Shown here: one piece after another, positions 28,680 to 38,116 of the stretch
Numbering within the stretch: position 1 is the stretch's first letter
Layout of the letters: every line of letters starts with the position of its first letter
Source: Lutibacter oceani
GTDB lineage: Bacteria > Bacteroidota > Bacteroidia > Flavobacteriales > Flavobacteriaceae
Direction: 5' to 3'
DNA length: 64,000 bases
Assembly (NCBI RefSeq): GCF_003384935.1
Contig: NZ_QTTQ01000009.1
Span: forward strand, 310,001 to 374,000
Notes under the pieces: generated by a model
The model's database searches: none
Told to the model about the DNA's origin: nothing
Seen by the model: only the letters and a program-made list of their open reading frames with translations
Translations under genes and position numbers: made by a program

Positions 28680-29201
28680 TTAGTTAATTTCTGCTAATAA
28701 TTCTGATATTGCCATTTTAGGTCGTGTAATTGCTATACGCCCTGAACGTACAAATTGCAATAATTTATACGGTTTTAATTTTTCGTACATATTATCTATA
28801 TCGCCTTTTAAACCAGAAGCTTCAATAACAAAATAACGCTCAGTTATTGAAATAATATGTGCTCTTCTAAATTTTAATTTTTCCTGAATGTGTTCATCGT
28901 ATAAATATTCAGTTGAAATTTTAAACAATGCTGTTTCATGATAAATTATTTCATCTTCAGTATGGTAAAAAGCACCTATCACTTCAATTTGCTTTTCTAA
29001 CTGACCAACAACTTTTCTGGCCTGTATTTCAGAAATATTTACAACAAATGTAAATCTATGAACGTTTTCAATTTCTGATTTTGAAACTGTCATACTTTCA
29101 ATATTGATATGACGTTTTAAAAATATTGCCGAAAGGCGATTTAATATTCCTACGTTATTTTCAGTATATACCGAAAATGTAAAATTTTTAATTTCTTCCA
29201 T
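28680..29201 (-). CDS. ilvN: Acetolactate synthase regulatory subunit IlvN
   Basis: A 173-residue protein with an N-terminal ACT domain (FSVYTENNVGILNRLSAIFL) followed by the C-terminal ALS-regulatory domain. It binds valine and activates and feedback-controls the catalytic subunit IlvB, which is encoded one base upstream. The length agrees with other small subunits. It sits between ilvB and ilvC. Confidence 0.95.
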   Translation of the reverse strand: MEEIKNFTFSVYTENNVGILNRLSAIFLKRHINIESMTVSKSEIENVHRFTFVVNISEIQARKVVGQLEKQIEVIGAFYHTEDEIIYHETALFKISTEYLYDEHIQEKLKFRRAHIISITERYFVIEASGLKGDIDNMYEKLKPYKLLQFVRSGRIAITRPKMAISELLAEIN

Positions 29202-29202
29202 C

Positions 29203-30936
29203 TTAACTTAATCTTATATCTGAAACACTTGCACCTGTTGGTATCATTGGGAAAACATTATCTTCTTGCTCAATTACAACTTCTAAAAAATAAGCATCTT
29301 TTGAGGCTATCATTGTTTTAATGGCATCCGCTAAATCTTCACGTTTTGAAACTCTTTGTGCCTCAATATCATATGCCTCAGCAAGTTTTACAAAATCTGG
29401 GCTTACCATTTCTGTAGAAGCGTATCGTTTATCAAAAAATAACTCTTGCCATTGGCGCACCATTCCTAAATAACTATTGTTTAAAACTATAATCTTTACA
29501 GCAGCCTTTGTTTGTAGAATGGTTCCCAATTCATTACAAGTCATTTGATAACCTCCATCTCCAATAATAGCAATTACCTCACGCTCAGGAGCTCCCATTT
29601 TTGCACCTATTGAAGCCGGTAATGCAAATCCCATAGTTCCTAAACCTCCTGAAGTTACACTACTTCTAGTTTTTATAAAATCGGCATATCTACACGCAAA
29701 CATTTGGTGTTGACCAACATCTGAAACAATTACAGCATCGCCATTTGTTTCTTTGTTAATGCCTCCCAAAACTTCACCCATAGTTAAACCAGGTTTTGTA
29801 GGATTTAATTGATTATAAATTACTTCATCTTTTTCAATTTGAAGTAATTTATCAAATTCTTTCATCCATACATTATGATCTGCTTTATTAACATATTGCA
29901 TAATTTCAGCTAAAGTTTCTTTAACAGTTCCTAAAATAGCAATATCTGTTTTCACATTTTTATCAACTTCTGCAGGATCAATTTCAAAATGAATTACTTT
30001 GGCTTGTTTTGCATACGTTTGCAGATTTCCTGTAACTCTATCATCAAAACGCATTCCTATTGCAATTAAAACATCACAAGAATTAGTCAATACGTTTGGC
30101 GCATAATTTCCGTGCATACCAACCATACCAACATTTAACGGATGGCTGGTTTCTAGCGCTGAAAGCCCTAAAACTGTTGATGCTGATGGGATATCTGTTT
30201 TTTCTATAAAGTTTTTAAATTCTTGTTCAGCTCCACCAATAATAACACCTTGTCCCCAAACAATAAATGGTTTTTTTGCTGAATTAATAAGTGTGGCTGC
30301 TTCTTTTATTTTTTCAATATCAAATTTAGGAGTAGCTTTATAACTTCTTATTTTTTCACATTTTTTATATGAAAAATCTACTTCTCCAAATTGAGCATCC
30401 TTAGTAATATCTATTAACACTGGTCCTGGACGACCCGATTTTGCAATGTAAAAAGCTTTGGCAAAAACCTCTGGTATTTCACTTGCTTTTGTAATTTGAT
30501 AATTCCATTTTGTTACTGGTGTTGAAATACCTATAATATCAGTTTCCTGAAAAGCATCAGAACCCAACAAATGAGAAGCTACCTGACCAGTAACACATAC
30601 TAAAGGTGTAGAATCTATTTGCGCATCTGCAATACCAGTTACTAAATTTGTTGCTCCAGGTCCTGAAGTTGCAAAAACAATTCCTGGTTTCCCGGTTACT
30701 CGTGCAAAACCTTGCGCCGCGTGTATTGCTCCTTGCTCGTGACGTGTTAAAACATGATGAAATTCCTCACGATATTTATAAATCTCATCATAAACTGGCA
30801 TAATGGCTCCACCAGGATATCCATAAGCCAAATCAGCACCTTCTTCTAATAAACACTTTATTACTGCCTCTGCACCAGTCATTTTAACTGTTGCTGATGT
30901 ATTTTGTTCTTTAACCTCTTTATTCAATGTCTCCAT
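29203..30936 (-). CDS. ilvB: Acetolactate synthase catalytic subunit IlvB
   Basis: A 577-residue thiamine-diphosphate enzyme. GYPGGAIMPVYDEIY and RHEQGAIHAAQGFARVTG carry the N-terminal catalytic glutamate region, and GDGGYQMTCNELGTI in the C-terminal domain is the ThDP/Mg motif GDG-x(24-27)-N, ending in NNSYLGMVRQWQ. It makes acetolactate and acetohydroxybutyrate. It follows ilvD by four bases and pairs with ilvN. Confidence 0.97.
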   Translation of the reverse strand: METLNKEVKEQNTSATVKMTGAEAVIKCLLEEGADLAYGYPGGAIMPVYDEIYKYREEFHHVLTRHEQGAIHAAQGFARVTGKPGIVFATSGPGATNLVTGIADAQIDSTPLVCVTGQVASHLLGSDAFQETDIIGISTPVTKWNYQITKASEIPEVFAKAFYIAKSGRPGPVLIDITKDAQFGEVDFSYKKCEKIRSYKATPKFDIEKIKEAATLINSAKKPFIVWGQGVIIGGAEQEFKNFIEKTDIPSASTVLGLSALETSHPLNVGMVGMHGNYAPNVLTNSCDVLIAIGMRFDDRVTGNLQTYAKQAKVIHFEIDPAEVDKNVKTDIAILGTVKETLAEIMQYVNKADHNVWMKEFDKLLQIEKDEVIYNQLNPTKPGLTMGEVLGGINKETNGDAVIVSDVGQHQMFACRYADFIKTRSSVTSGGLGTMGFALPASIGAKMGAPEREVIAIIGDGGYQMTCNELGTILQTKAAVKIIVLNNSYLGMVRQWQELFFDKRYASTEMVSPDFVKLAEAYDIEAQRVSKREDLADAIKTMIASKDAYFLEVVIEQEDNVFPMIPTGASVSDIRLS

Positions 30937-30940
30937 AGGT

Positions 30941-32623
30941 TTAAAATTTATCCGTTACACAACCTTCTGAAGCAGAAGAAACGGTTTTTGCATATTTATA
31001 TAATATTCCTTTTGTATGTTTTAAAGCTGGTGCTTTCCATTGTGTTTTTCTTGCTGCCAATTCAGCATCCGAAATTTTCATATTAATAGTTTTATTAACT
31101 GCATCAATTACAATAATATCACCATCTTTTACCAATCCAATTCCTCCTCCACTCTGAGCTTCAGGTGTAATATGACCCACCACAAATCCATGAGTTCCAC
31201 CAGAAAAACGACCATCAGTTATTAACGCTACAGATTTTCCTAAACCTGCCCCCATAATCATTGAAGTTGGCTTTAACATTTCTGGCATTCCCGGACCTCC
31301 TTTTGGCCCAACATACCTAATTACAACTACATCACCTCTTGAAACTTTCCCTGCACCAATTCCATCATTTGCTTCTTGTTCACTATTAAACACAACTGCT
31401 TTCCCTTCAAATAAGTTACCTTCTTTACCACTGATTTTGGCAACTGCACCTTCAGACGCTAAATTCCCGTATAAAATTTGAAGATTCCCAGAAGATTTTA
31501 ATGCTTTTTCTGTTGGATGAATTACCTGTTGGTCATCTTCAAAACTTAATGGTTTAACATCAGCTAAATTTTCAGCCAGTGTTTTCCCTGTAATTGTCAT
31601 ACAATCGCCATGTAAATATCCTTTTTCCAATAAATATTTCATAACTGCTGGTGTTCCACCAACACCATGAACATCTTCCATTAAATATTCACCACTTGGT
31701 TTTAAATCTGCAATTAACGGAGTTCTATCACTTACGCGTTGAAAATCTTCCAAAGTAAATTCGATACCAGCTGCATGTGCAATTGCTAAATAATGTAAAA
31801 CTGCATTCGTTGAACCTCCTAAAGCATTGACCAATGCTACAGCATTTTCTAGCGATTTTTTTGTAATAATATCTAATGGTTTTAAATCTAACTCTAACAA
31901 GTTTTTAATAGCGGCGGCAATGCGCTCACTCTCAGGTTCTTTATTAGGGTTTTCCGCTGGAATAGATGAATTATACGGCAACGCAAATCCTAATGCTTCA
32001 ATAGATGAGGCCATTGTATTTGCTGTATACATACCTCCACAAGCACCTGCGCCTGGAATGGCATTTTTAATAATTTCTTTGTATTCTTCTTCTGTAATAT
32101 CTCCAGCAATTTTTTGACCTAATGCTTCAAAAGCCGATACTATATTTAGTTTTCTTCCTTTGTATTTTCCTGAAGCAATAGTTCCTCCATATACCATTAA
32201 TGACGGACGATTTAAACGTAACATTGCCATTATTGCACCAGGCATATTTTTATCACAACCTACAACAGTTACTAAACCATCATAACTTTGCGCATTCATA
32301 ACTATTTCAATAGAATCAGCAATAACATCACGAGAAGGTAATGAATAATTCATTCCTAAAGTTCCCATTGAAATTCCATCACTTACTCCAATAGTATTAA
32401 ATTTTAAGCCAACAAGTTCATTTTTATTTACTTCTTCCTGAATTAAACCTGCCAAACCATTTAAGTGCATATTACAAGGATTACCATCGTATCCAGTACT
32501 TGCAATACCAATTTGTGGCTTTTTCATATCATCATCAGACAAACCGACTCCATACAACATTGCTTGAGCAGCTGGCTGCGTTGGATCTTGTGTTACTCTT
32601 TTACTATGTTTATTTAATTGCAT
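30941..32623 (-). CDS. ilvD: Dihydroxy-acid dehydratase IlvD
   Basis: A 560-residue iron-sulfur dehydratase acting on the dihydroxy acids from IlvC. Cluster cysteines are visible in [20 protein letters not shown] and [12 protein letters not shown]. It is the first structural gene of the ilvDBNCA operon. A leader of about 475 bases with a leader peptide and two terminators lies upstream. Length is standard. Confidence 0.97.
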   Translation of the reverse strand: MQLNKHSKRVTQDPTQPAAQAMLYGVGLSDDDMKKPQIGIASTGYDGNPCNMHLNGLAGLIQEEVNKNELVGLKFNTIGVSDGISMGTLGMNYSLPSRDVIADSIEIVMNAQSYDGLVTVVGCDKNMPGAIMAMLRLNRPSLMVYGGTIASGKYKGRKLNIVSAFEALGQKIAGDITEEEYKEIIKNAIPGAGACGGMYTANTMASSIEALGFALPYNSSIPAENPNKEPESERIAAAIKNLLELDLKPLDIITKKSLENAVALVNALGGSTNAVLHYLAIAHAAGIEFTLEDFQRVSDRTPLIADLKPSGEYLMEDVHGVGGTPAVMKYLLEKGYLHGDCMTITGKTLAENLADVKPLSFEDDQQVIHPTEKALKSSGNLQILYGNLASEGAVAKISGKEGNLFEGKAVVFNSEQEANDGIGAGKVSRGDVVVIRYVGPKGGPGMPEMLKPTSMIMGAGLGKSVALITDGRFSGGTHGFVVGHITPEAQSGGGIGLVKDGDIIVIDAVNKTINMKISDAELAARKTQWKAPALKHTKGILYKYAKTVSSASEGCVTDKF

Positions 32624-32701
32624 TTATTTTAACGCTTTTTAAATTATTTTAAATTATTATTAAAACAACTTAATTTTTATTAATTATTTTTCAATGAAAA
32701 G

Positions 32702-32709
32702 CAAATTTA
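32702..32709 (-). promoter_or_regulatory. Possible internal promoter before ilvD (-7 only)
   Basis: The minus strand reads TAAATTTG, matching TAnnTTTG, about 79 bases before the ilvD ATG. No -33 TTG is seen at the expected distance. In this AT-rich gap a chance match is quite possible. If real, it would bypass both leader terminators. Confidence 0.25.
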
Positions 32710-32833
32710 AATCAGTCATTCTTTTTTAACATTTTTTAATTGGATTTTTTACAACATCCACGCTTATTTAAATTTACATATGTCGCTAATTTTAAGGTAT
32801 TTAACCTATTTTTTTTTACAATGATTATTCAAT

Positions 32834-32864
32834 AAAAAAACCTATATTATTTTTGTAATACAGG
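32834..32864 (-). terminator. Second terminator in ilv leader
   Basis: The minus strand has CCTGTATTA-CAAAAA-TAATATAGG (9-bp stem with one G-U) followed by seven Ts (32840-32834). It lies downstream of the first attenuator and 211 bases before ilvD. No amino-acid-rich ORF lies between the two terminators. A further inverted pair (ACAATCTT 32951-32958 and AAGATTGT 32884-32891) folds the segment between them. Confidence 0.65.
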
Positions 32865-32971
32865 CTATAAATTTTTCAATTACAAGATTGTATCAATTCA
32901 TGAAATTAACAATAATGACTTCAATTAAAATAACTAAATTTAAATTTTTCACAATCTTATATATTTATATT

Positions 32972-33001
32972 AAAAAAGCCTTCCTAATAATTTAGGAAGG
33001 C
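32972..33001 (-). terminator. ilv attenuator terminator
   Basis: The minus strand has GCCTTCCTAA-ATTA-TTAGGAAGGC, a perfect 10-bp stem, followed by six Ts. It starts 33 bases after the stop of the ilv leader peptide. TTAGGA overlapping that stop codon (33037-33032) can pair with TCCTAA of the 5' arm (32997-32992), a mutually exclusive antiterminator. Confidence 0.82.
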
Positions 33002-33033
33002 CATATAATTTTATATCAATTACAATAACTGTC

Positions 33034-33099
33034 CTAACGCTCTGATAAAATAATTACAGAGACATTTACAGAAATGATATTGACAATTAGGTTTTTCAT
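33034..33099 (-). CDS. ilv operon leader peptide (21 codons, Ile/Val/Leu-rich)
   Basis: A short ORF runs from ATG 33099-33097 to TAG 33036-33034. It reads MKNLIVNIISV, then NVSVIILSER. Eleven of 21 residues are Leu, Ile or Val (5 Ile, 4 Val, 2 Leu). It precedes ilvD by about 410 bases and is followed 33 bases later by a strong terminator. A CTCTG/CAGAG stem (33061-33057 with 33044-33040) lies in its last codons. This is the standard layout for attenuation by ribosome stalling at branched-chain codons. The reading frame and codons are seen directly; the mechanism is inferred from the classical ilv and leu leaders. Confidence 0.85.
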   Translation of the reverse strand: MKNLIVNIISVNVSVIILSER

Positions 33100-33109
33100 A
33101 CTTGAGGAA

Positions 33110-33117
33110 CAAATATG
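33110..33117 (-). promoter_or_regulatory. Weak -7 candidate for ilv leader
   Basis: The minus strand reads CATATTTG, one mismatch from TAnnTTTG, 10 bases before the leader ATG. No -33 at proper spacing. The promoter could instead lie further upstream in the gap or within the end of the 33156-34700 gene. Confidence 0.25.
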
Positions 33118-33155
33118 TTACTTTTTTTTTAATTAAAAAATAAAACCAATATTTT

Positions 33156-34700
33156 TTATTTTAAAAGTTTTTTTGCCTTTTCTTGAATAACTGATTCAAC
33201 AGTTACATTATTAATTTTACTTTCTAACCATGACAAAATATCCAAATACAAAAATGCTCTTCTTTCAAATGGGTGATTTTCATACTTCTTTAATTCACCA
33301 TGTAATTTAATAAATTCTTTACGAAGATCCTGTGGATAAATGTTACTTAAATTCTTCAGAAATGAAATCATTTTCCGTTGTACATCATGTAGGTCATTCA
33401 TTTTCAACAAAAATTTATATGTTGAAACTATTAGTTTATCAATATTATAATCTAAACCGGCATCATAATGAGCCACTAAATTTAAAACACGGGAAAAACA
33501 CAATAAATCTTCACGCATTTTTAATTCTTTATTGTTTATAATTTTTTCAAGATAAAAAATACATGCTTCATTTTTTCCGGCTCCAAAATACATGCAGGCA
33601 ATTTTGTAATAAAATACCATAATATGATGCGCATCTATATGTTCTTCATATTTGTTTATTTCATCTAATAATTTTTCCACAAAAATTAATCCCTTTGTAA
33701 ATTTACCTTCCAAAAAGTATAAATTTAATTTGTTTTGATTGTAGTATAAAAACGACAGTGTTTTAGTATTTTCATTTAAAACTATATTATCATTTTTAAT
33801 ATCAAAATCTAAATTTTCCAACACTTTATTAAACTTTTTTCGATACTTAATTAAATACAAAGATTCAGCTAAATAGTTAACACCTTTTAAATAAAATACA
33901 GGATTTTGTTTTTTCATTTCAGGGCGTTCTTCAAATAAATCTACCCACTTTCGAGCATATTTAAAACTCGATAAAAAATCCTGTTTTATTAAACTATGCC
34001 ACAAATAAGCCTTGAATAAAAAAAGTTTTTCTTTAAATCCCAACTCAGATAACTTATACTTTGGTAAACGTTTTTCAAAATATTCAGTTAATAATTTAGA
34101 ATCTTTGTCATCTTTTACATAACCTGCTTTTAACAACAAGCTATACAATTGCAATGATAAATTAGATAATTTACTAATTCTAATATTTCTTAAACTCAAC
34201 TCCTTTGCCTGTTCTGCAAGTTCATCTGCTCTATTACTCATACTTCGAGTAATATATTGAGACTCTATTACCTTTTCAAATTCAACAATTTCATAAGCCA
34301 AATTATTTTCACCACTATTTAATGCCAAATCTTTAGCTTTATCTAATATTTTCAAACTTTGCTTGTACAAACCTTTATTGTATAAAATAGCAGCAAAATC
34401 GAATTGCTCTCTTATTTGAGCTCTCACATTTTGATGTGCAGGATTAAACCGCAGACTAACCAAAATTTGTCGATACAAATGTGCTTTTGTATTAGATATT
34501 TGCTGTTTTTTAATGTTTGTTTTTTTTAAAATTAGCTCATCATCATAAGCACTAACTTTATCTAATAAATTGAATAAAGACATGAAATTTGCATCCACAT
34601 TTCCGCCCAATCTACCCACATACAATTTAAATTGTCGTTTTTCAGATTTTGAAAGTGACTTTACCAATGAAAAAAGTGCATCTTTTTGGTCAATAGCCAT
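33156..34700 (-). CDS. Conserved hypothetical protein, TPR-like helical repeats
   Basis: A 514-residue soluble protein that I recognise only as a type common in Bacteroidota genomes, without a known function. It starts MAIDQKDALFSLVKSLSKSE and is rich in paired helices with Leu/Tyr/Ala spacing (for example KQSLKILDKAKDLALNSGEN near residue 120), suggesting TPR-like repeats through most of its length. There is no signal peptide or membrane helix, so it is probably cytoplasmic. It is divergent from leuA and lies just upstream of the ilv leader in the same direction, with 56 bases between, and no terminator separates them. Confidence 0.7.
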   Translation of the reverse strand: MAIDQKDALFSLVKSLSKSEKRQFKLYVGRLGGNVDANFMSLFNLLDKVSAYDDELILKKTNIKKQQISNTKAHLYRQILVSLRFNPAHQNVRAQIREQFDFAAILYNKGLYKQSLKILDKAKDLALNSGENNLAYEIVEFEKVIESQYITRSMSNRADELAEQAKELSLRNIRISKLSNLSLQLYSLLLKAGYVKDDKDSKLLTEYFEKRLPKYKLSELGFKEKLFLFKAYLWHSLIKQDFLSSFKYARKWVDLFEERPEMKKQNPVFYLKGVNYLAESLYLIKYRKKFNKVLENLDFDIKNDNIVLNENTKTLSFLYYNQNKLNLYFLEGKFTKGLIFVEKLLDEINKYEEHIDAHHIMVFYYKIACMYFGAGKNEACIFYLEKIINNKELKMREDLLCFSRVLNLVAHYDAGLDYNIDKLIVSTYKFLLKMNDLHDVQRKMISFLKNLSNIYPQDLRKEFIKLHGELKKYENHPFERRAFLYLDILSWLESKINNVTVESVIQEKAKKLLK

Positions 34701-34811
34701 TGTAACTAATTTATTTTTATCTTGTTGATATTTAATTGCTTACAAAATATAATTTCCTTTTGAATATAGTAAACACCATCTTTTACTCTTTATATAGAAA
34801 ACGTATAAGTA

Positions 34812-34819
34812 TATTTTTG
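34812..34819 (+). promoter_or_regulatory. Possible leuA -7 element
   Basis: TATTTTTG matches TAnnTTTG 30 bases before the chosen leuA ATG. No -33 TTG is present at normal distance. It supports the downstream start, because the longer open frame would begin upstream of the promoter. Confidence 0.35.
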
Positions 34820-34849
34820 GTATTCAAAAGTGATAAAAAAAAATCAGAA

Positions 34850-36025
34850 ATGAGTAATAATAGAGTCCAAATTTTTGACACAACGTTAAGAGATGGAGAA
34901 CAAGTCCCGGGTTGCAAACTAAATACTGAACAAAAATTAGTGATTGCAGAGCGACTTGATATTTTAGGTGTGGATGTTATAGAAGCTGGATTTCCAATTT
35001 CTAGCCCTGGTGATTTTACATCAGTAGAAAAAATTTCAAAATTAGTAAAAACTGCAACGGTTTGTGGACTTACAAGAGCAAATGCAAAAGATATAGAAGT
35101 AGCTGCTCAAGCCTTAAAATATGCTAAAAGACCAAGAATTCATACCGGAATAGGAACTTCAGAATCTCACATAAAATTCAAATTTAATTCAACACAAGAA
35201 AAAATAATTGAACGCGCTAAAGATGCTGTAAAATATGCAAAATCTTTTGTTGAAGACGTGGAGTTTTATGCTGAAGATGCAGGTAGAACAGATAATGAAT
35301 ATTTAGCAAGAGTTTTGGAAGAAGTGATTAAGGCAGGAGCTACTGTTTTAAATATTCCAGATACAACAGGATATTGCTTACCCGATGAATATGGCGCAAA
35401 AATTAAATACCTTAAGGAAAACGTAAAAGGTATAGATAATGTAATTTTATCATGCCACTGCCATAACGATTTAGGATTGGCAACTGCAAATGCAATTGCT
35501 GGCGTTCAAAATGGTGCACGCCAAATTGAATGTACTATTAATGGTATTGGAGAACGCGCTGGAAATACCTCGCTTGAAGAAGTGGTTATGATTTTAAAAC
35601 AACACCCTTATTTAAATTTAGACACCCGAATTAACACCAAAATGTTATACAGTACTAGCCAATTAGTACAACAAAGTATGGGTATGCTAGTACAGCCAAA
35701 TAAGGCAATTGTAGGTGAAAATGCCTTTGCTCACAGTTCTGGAATTCACCAAGATGGTGTAATAAAAAATAGAGAAACTTACGAAATTATTGATCCTGCA
35801 GATGTTGGTGTAACTGAATCTTCAATTGTTTTAACAGCACGAAGTGGTAGAGCTGCATTAGCCTACCGAGCTAAAAATGTTGGTTATAACTTAACAAAAA
35901 TTGAGTTAGACGATTTGTATCCTCAATTTTTAAAATTTGCCGATTTTCACAAAGAAGTAAATAATGAAGATTTACATCATTTAATGGAATTAAATCATAT
36001 TCATAAAACAAATATTCATATTTAA
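34850..36025 (+). CDS. leuA: 2-isopropylmalate synthase LeuA, catalytic form without regulatory domain
   Basis: A 391-residue DRE-TIM enzyme that condenses acetyl-CoA with 2-oxoisovalerate. The start is taken at ATG 34850 ([21 protein letters not shown]); the frame is open for 38 more codons, but they do not resemble the family and overlap a -7 element. DTTLRDGEQ binds metal, and [17 protein letters not shown] is the HxH metal motif. It lacks the ~120-residue C-terminal leucine-binding domain of E. coli-type LeuA. Homocitrate or citramalate synthase is an alternative, but leuB follows 128 bases later. Confidence 0.85.
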   Translation: MSNNRVQIFDTTLRDGEQVPGCKLNTEQKLVIAERLDILGVDVIEAGFPISSPGDFTSVEKISKLVKTATVCGLTRANAKDIEVAAQALKYAKRPRIHTGIGTSESHIKFKFNSTQEKIIERAKDAVKYAKSFVEDVEFYAEDAGRTDNEYLARVLEEVIKAGATVLNIPDTTGYCLPDEYGAKIKYLKENVKGIDNVILSCHCHNDLGLATANAIAGVQNGARQIECTINGIGERAGNTSLEEVVMILKQHPYLNLDTRINTKMLYSTSQLVQQSMGMLVQPNKAIVGENAFAHSSGIHQDGVIKNRETYEIIDPADVGVTESSIVLTARSGRAALAYRAKNVGYNLTKIELDDLYPQFLKFADFHKEVNNEDLHHLMELNHIHKTNIHI

Positions 36026-36057
36026 TATAAAAATTATATTAATAGACCACAAATACT

Positions 36058-36065
36058 TAACTTTG
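36058..36065 (+). promoter_or_regulatory. Possible leuB -7 element
   Basis: TAACTTTG matches TAnnTTTG, 88 bases before the leuB ATG. No -33 seen. The leuA-leuB gap (36026-36153) otherwise shows no gene; leuC and leuD would be expected here in many relatives. Confidence 0.3.
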
Positions 36066-36153
36066 AGGACTCTATTAGCTTGTAATTTTTAAAAAATTAG
36101 CAAATGCTTTAGAAGACATATATTGAACAAAAAATCATTCAATTAAGAGAATT

Positions 36154-37269
36154 ATGAATTTAAATATCGCTCTACTTCCAGGCGATGGGATTGGTCCAGA
36201 AGTAATTCAACAAGCAGTAAAAGTTCTAAATGCAATTGCTGAAAAATACAATCATTCTTTTGAATTTAAAAAAGCAAGTGTTGGTGCTATTGCAATTGAT
36301 GAAACTGGTAATCCATTACCAGACGAAACTTTGCAAATTTGTGCTGATGCAGATGCCATTTTATTTGGCGCTATTGGTGATCCAAAATATGATAACAACC
36401 CAAACGCTAAAGTTAGACCAGAGCAAGGTTTGTTAAAATTGCGTAAAAGTTTAGGCTTATTTGCAAACATAAGACCACTAACAACATACGATGCTTTAAT
36501 TCACAAATCAAATTTAAAGGCCGAAGTTATTAAGGATACCAATTTTGTTATTTACAGAGAGCTTACAAGTGGTATTTATTTTGGTGAAAAACAAGCTAGT
36601 GAAGATGGAAATGAAGCTTCAGATATTTGTAAATACACTGTTGAAGAAATAGATAGAATTGCGCATTTAGCTTTTAAAGCTGCACAAGTAAGACGCAAAA
36701 AACTAACATTAGTCGATAAAGCTAATGTACTTGAAACTTCTAGATTATGGAGAAAACGGGTTGCTGAAATAGCTAAAACCTATCCAAAAGTTAATTTAGA
36801 ATATTTATTTGTTGACAATGCAGCAATGCAAATTATATTAAACCCAAAACAGTTTGATGTTATTTTAACCGAAAACATGTTCGGTGATATACTGTCTGAT
36901 GAAGCAAGTGTAATTTCAGGCTCAATTGGCTTATTAGCCTCTGCTTCTATTGGTTCTCATACAGCAATGTTCGAGCCTATTCACGGTTCTTACCCACAGG
37001 CTAAAGGTAAAAATATAGCAAATCCATTAGCAGCAATTTTATCTGCTGCAATGTTGCTAGATCATTTTGAATTGTATGAGGAAGCTGAAACAATTAGAAC
37101 CGCAGTGGAAAAATCTATAGAGTTAAATATAACTACACCCGATTTAAATAGTACAAATCATTTTTCAACAACCAATGTTGGAAATTTTTTAAGTGATTTT
37201 ATTTTAGATGATGAGAACACTTTTTACAACAAAAACAATATAGATTTAGGACAATCTACCATTATATAA
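36154..37269 (+). CDS. leuB: 3-isopropylmalate dehydrogenase LeuB
   Basis: A 371-residue NAD-dependent beta-decarboxylating dehydrogenase of leucine synthesis. LPGDGIGPEVIQQAVKVL is the N-terminal signature, and LTENMFGDILSDEASVISGS is the metal/substrate-binding signature. Its length is normal. A strong terminator follows. It works downstream of LeuA, but the isomerase LeuCD that links them is not in this window. Confidence 0.95.
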   Translation: MNLNIALLPGDGIGPEVIQQAVKVLNAIAEKYNHSFEFKKASVGAIAIDETGNPLPDETLQICADADAILFGAIGDPKYDNNPNAKVRPEQGLLKLRKSLGLFANIRPLTTYDALIHKSNLKAEVIKDTNFVIYRELTSGIYFGEKQASEDGNEASDICKYTVEEIDRIAHLAFKAAQVRRKKLTLVDKANVLETSRLWRKRVAEIAKTYPKVNLEYLFVDNAAMQIILNPKQFDVILTENMFGDILSDEASVISGSIGLLASASIGSHTAMFEPIHGSYPQAKGKNIANPLAAILSAAMLLDHFELYEEAETIRTAVEKSIELNITTPDLNSTNHFSTTNVGNFLSDFILDDENTFYNKNNIDLGQSTII

Positions 37270-37289
37270 CTTACTAAGCAGTTTAAAAT

Positions 37290-37326
37290 ACACCCAAATT
37301 TCTTAAAATTTTGGGTGTGTTTTTTT
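37290..37326 (+). terminator. Intrinsic terminator after leuB
   Basis: ACACCCAAA, an 11-nt loop, then TTTGGGTGT (37310-37318) followed by seven Ts. It ends the leu unit 15 bases before the nitroreductase ATG. Confidence 0.85.
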
Positions 37327-37340
37327 GTAGTTTTACACGT

Positions 37341-38075
37341 ATGAAAAATAATACCAGCCTTATTGAAGCAATTAAATATAGACGCTCAGTTAGAGTATAT
37401 GATGCTGAAAAAGAGATTGATACTGCTATTGTTAAAAAATGTCTTCAACAAGCTACTTTAGCACCAAATAGCAGTAATATGCAGTTATGGGAATTTCATC
37501 AAATAACTTCAAAAAATATCTTAAAAAAAATTGCGAAAGCTTGTTTAGGACAAAGTGCTGCAACAACTGCTAAACAATTGGTTGTTATTGTTGTAAGAAA
37601 AGATTTATGGAAACAAAGAGCCACTAGCAACCTTACCAATTTAAAAAATACTTTTGGAGAAAAACAAAAAAGTGAATACAGCTCCAGGGAAAAATTTGCT
37701 TTAAATTATTATGAAAAATTAATGCCTTTTGTGTATTGGGATTTTTTTGGAATTTTTGGTTGGTTAAAATATATAATATCTTGGTTTACAGGTTTATTTA
37801 AACCTACTTACCGCCAACTAAGAAATTCAGATATGAGAATTGTAGCACACAAAAGTGCCGGGTTAGCAGCACAAACTTTTATGTTAAGTATGGCTGCTGA
37901 AAAATATGACACTTGCCCAATGGAAGGAATAGATTCACTCAGAATTAAAAAAATACTAAATTTACCTCATAGAAGTGAAATTAATATGGTTATTTCATGT
38001 GGCATCAGAAAACCTGAAGGTATTTATGGAGAACGCTATAGAATTCCATTTGAAAACATACATAAAATTTGGTAA
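37341..38075 (+). CDS. Nitroreductase family protein
   Basis: A 244-residue FMN-dependent nitroreductase-like oxidoreductase. The start is at ATG 37341 (MKNNTSLIEAIKYRRSVRVYD) rather than 30 bases earlier, because the earlier codons lie in the leuB terminator. YRRSVRVYD and LAPNSSNMQLWEF are the FMN-binding N-terminal segments of the family. A stretch PFVYWDFFGIFGWLKYIISW near residue 130 is unusually hydrophobic and may contact the membrane. The substrate is unknown. Confidence 0.85.
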   Translation: MKNNTSLIEAIKYRRSVRVYDAEKEIDTAIVKKCLQQATLAPNSSNMQLWEFHQITSKNILKKIAKACLGQSAATTAKQLVVIVVRKDLWKQRATSNLTNLKNTFGEKQKSEYSSREKFALNYYEKLMPFVYWDFFGIFGWLKYIISWFTGLFKPTYRQLRNSDMRIVAHKSAGLAAQTFMLSMAAEKYDTCPMEGIDSLRIKKILNLPHRSEINMVISCGIRKPEGIYGERYRIPFENIHKIW

Positions 38076-38116
38076 TATTTTAAAGTTTTTACCGACCAAT
38101 CACGAAAGTTAAAATT

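Noticed and set aside
34736-34849. 38-codon N-terminal extension of leuA
   Set aside because: It does not resemble the LeuA family, contains a -7 match, and [16 protein letters not shown] is the expected N-terminus.
36091-36115. Tiny ORF (ATGCTTTAG) between leuA and leuB as a possible leucine leader
   Set aside because: Only two codons, no terminator after it; no attenuator logic can be supported.
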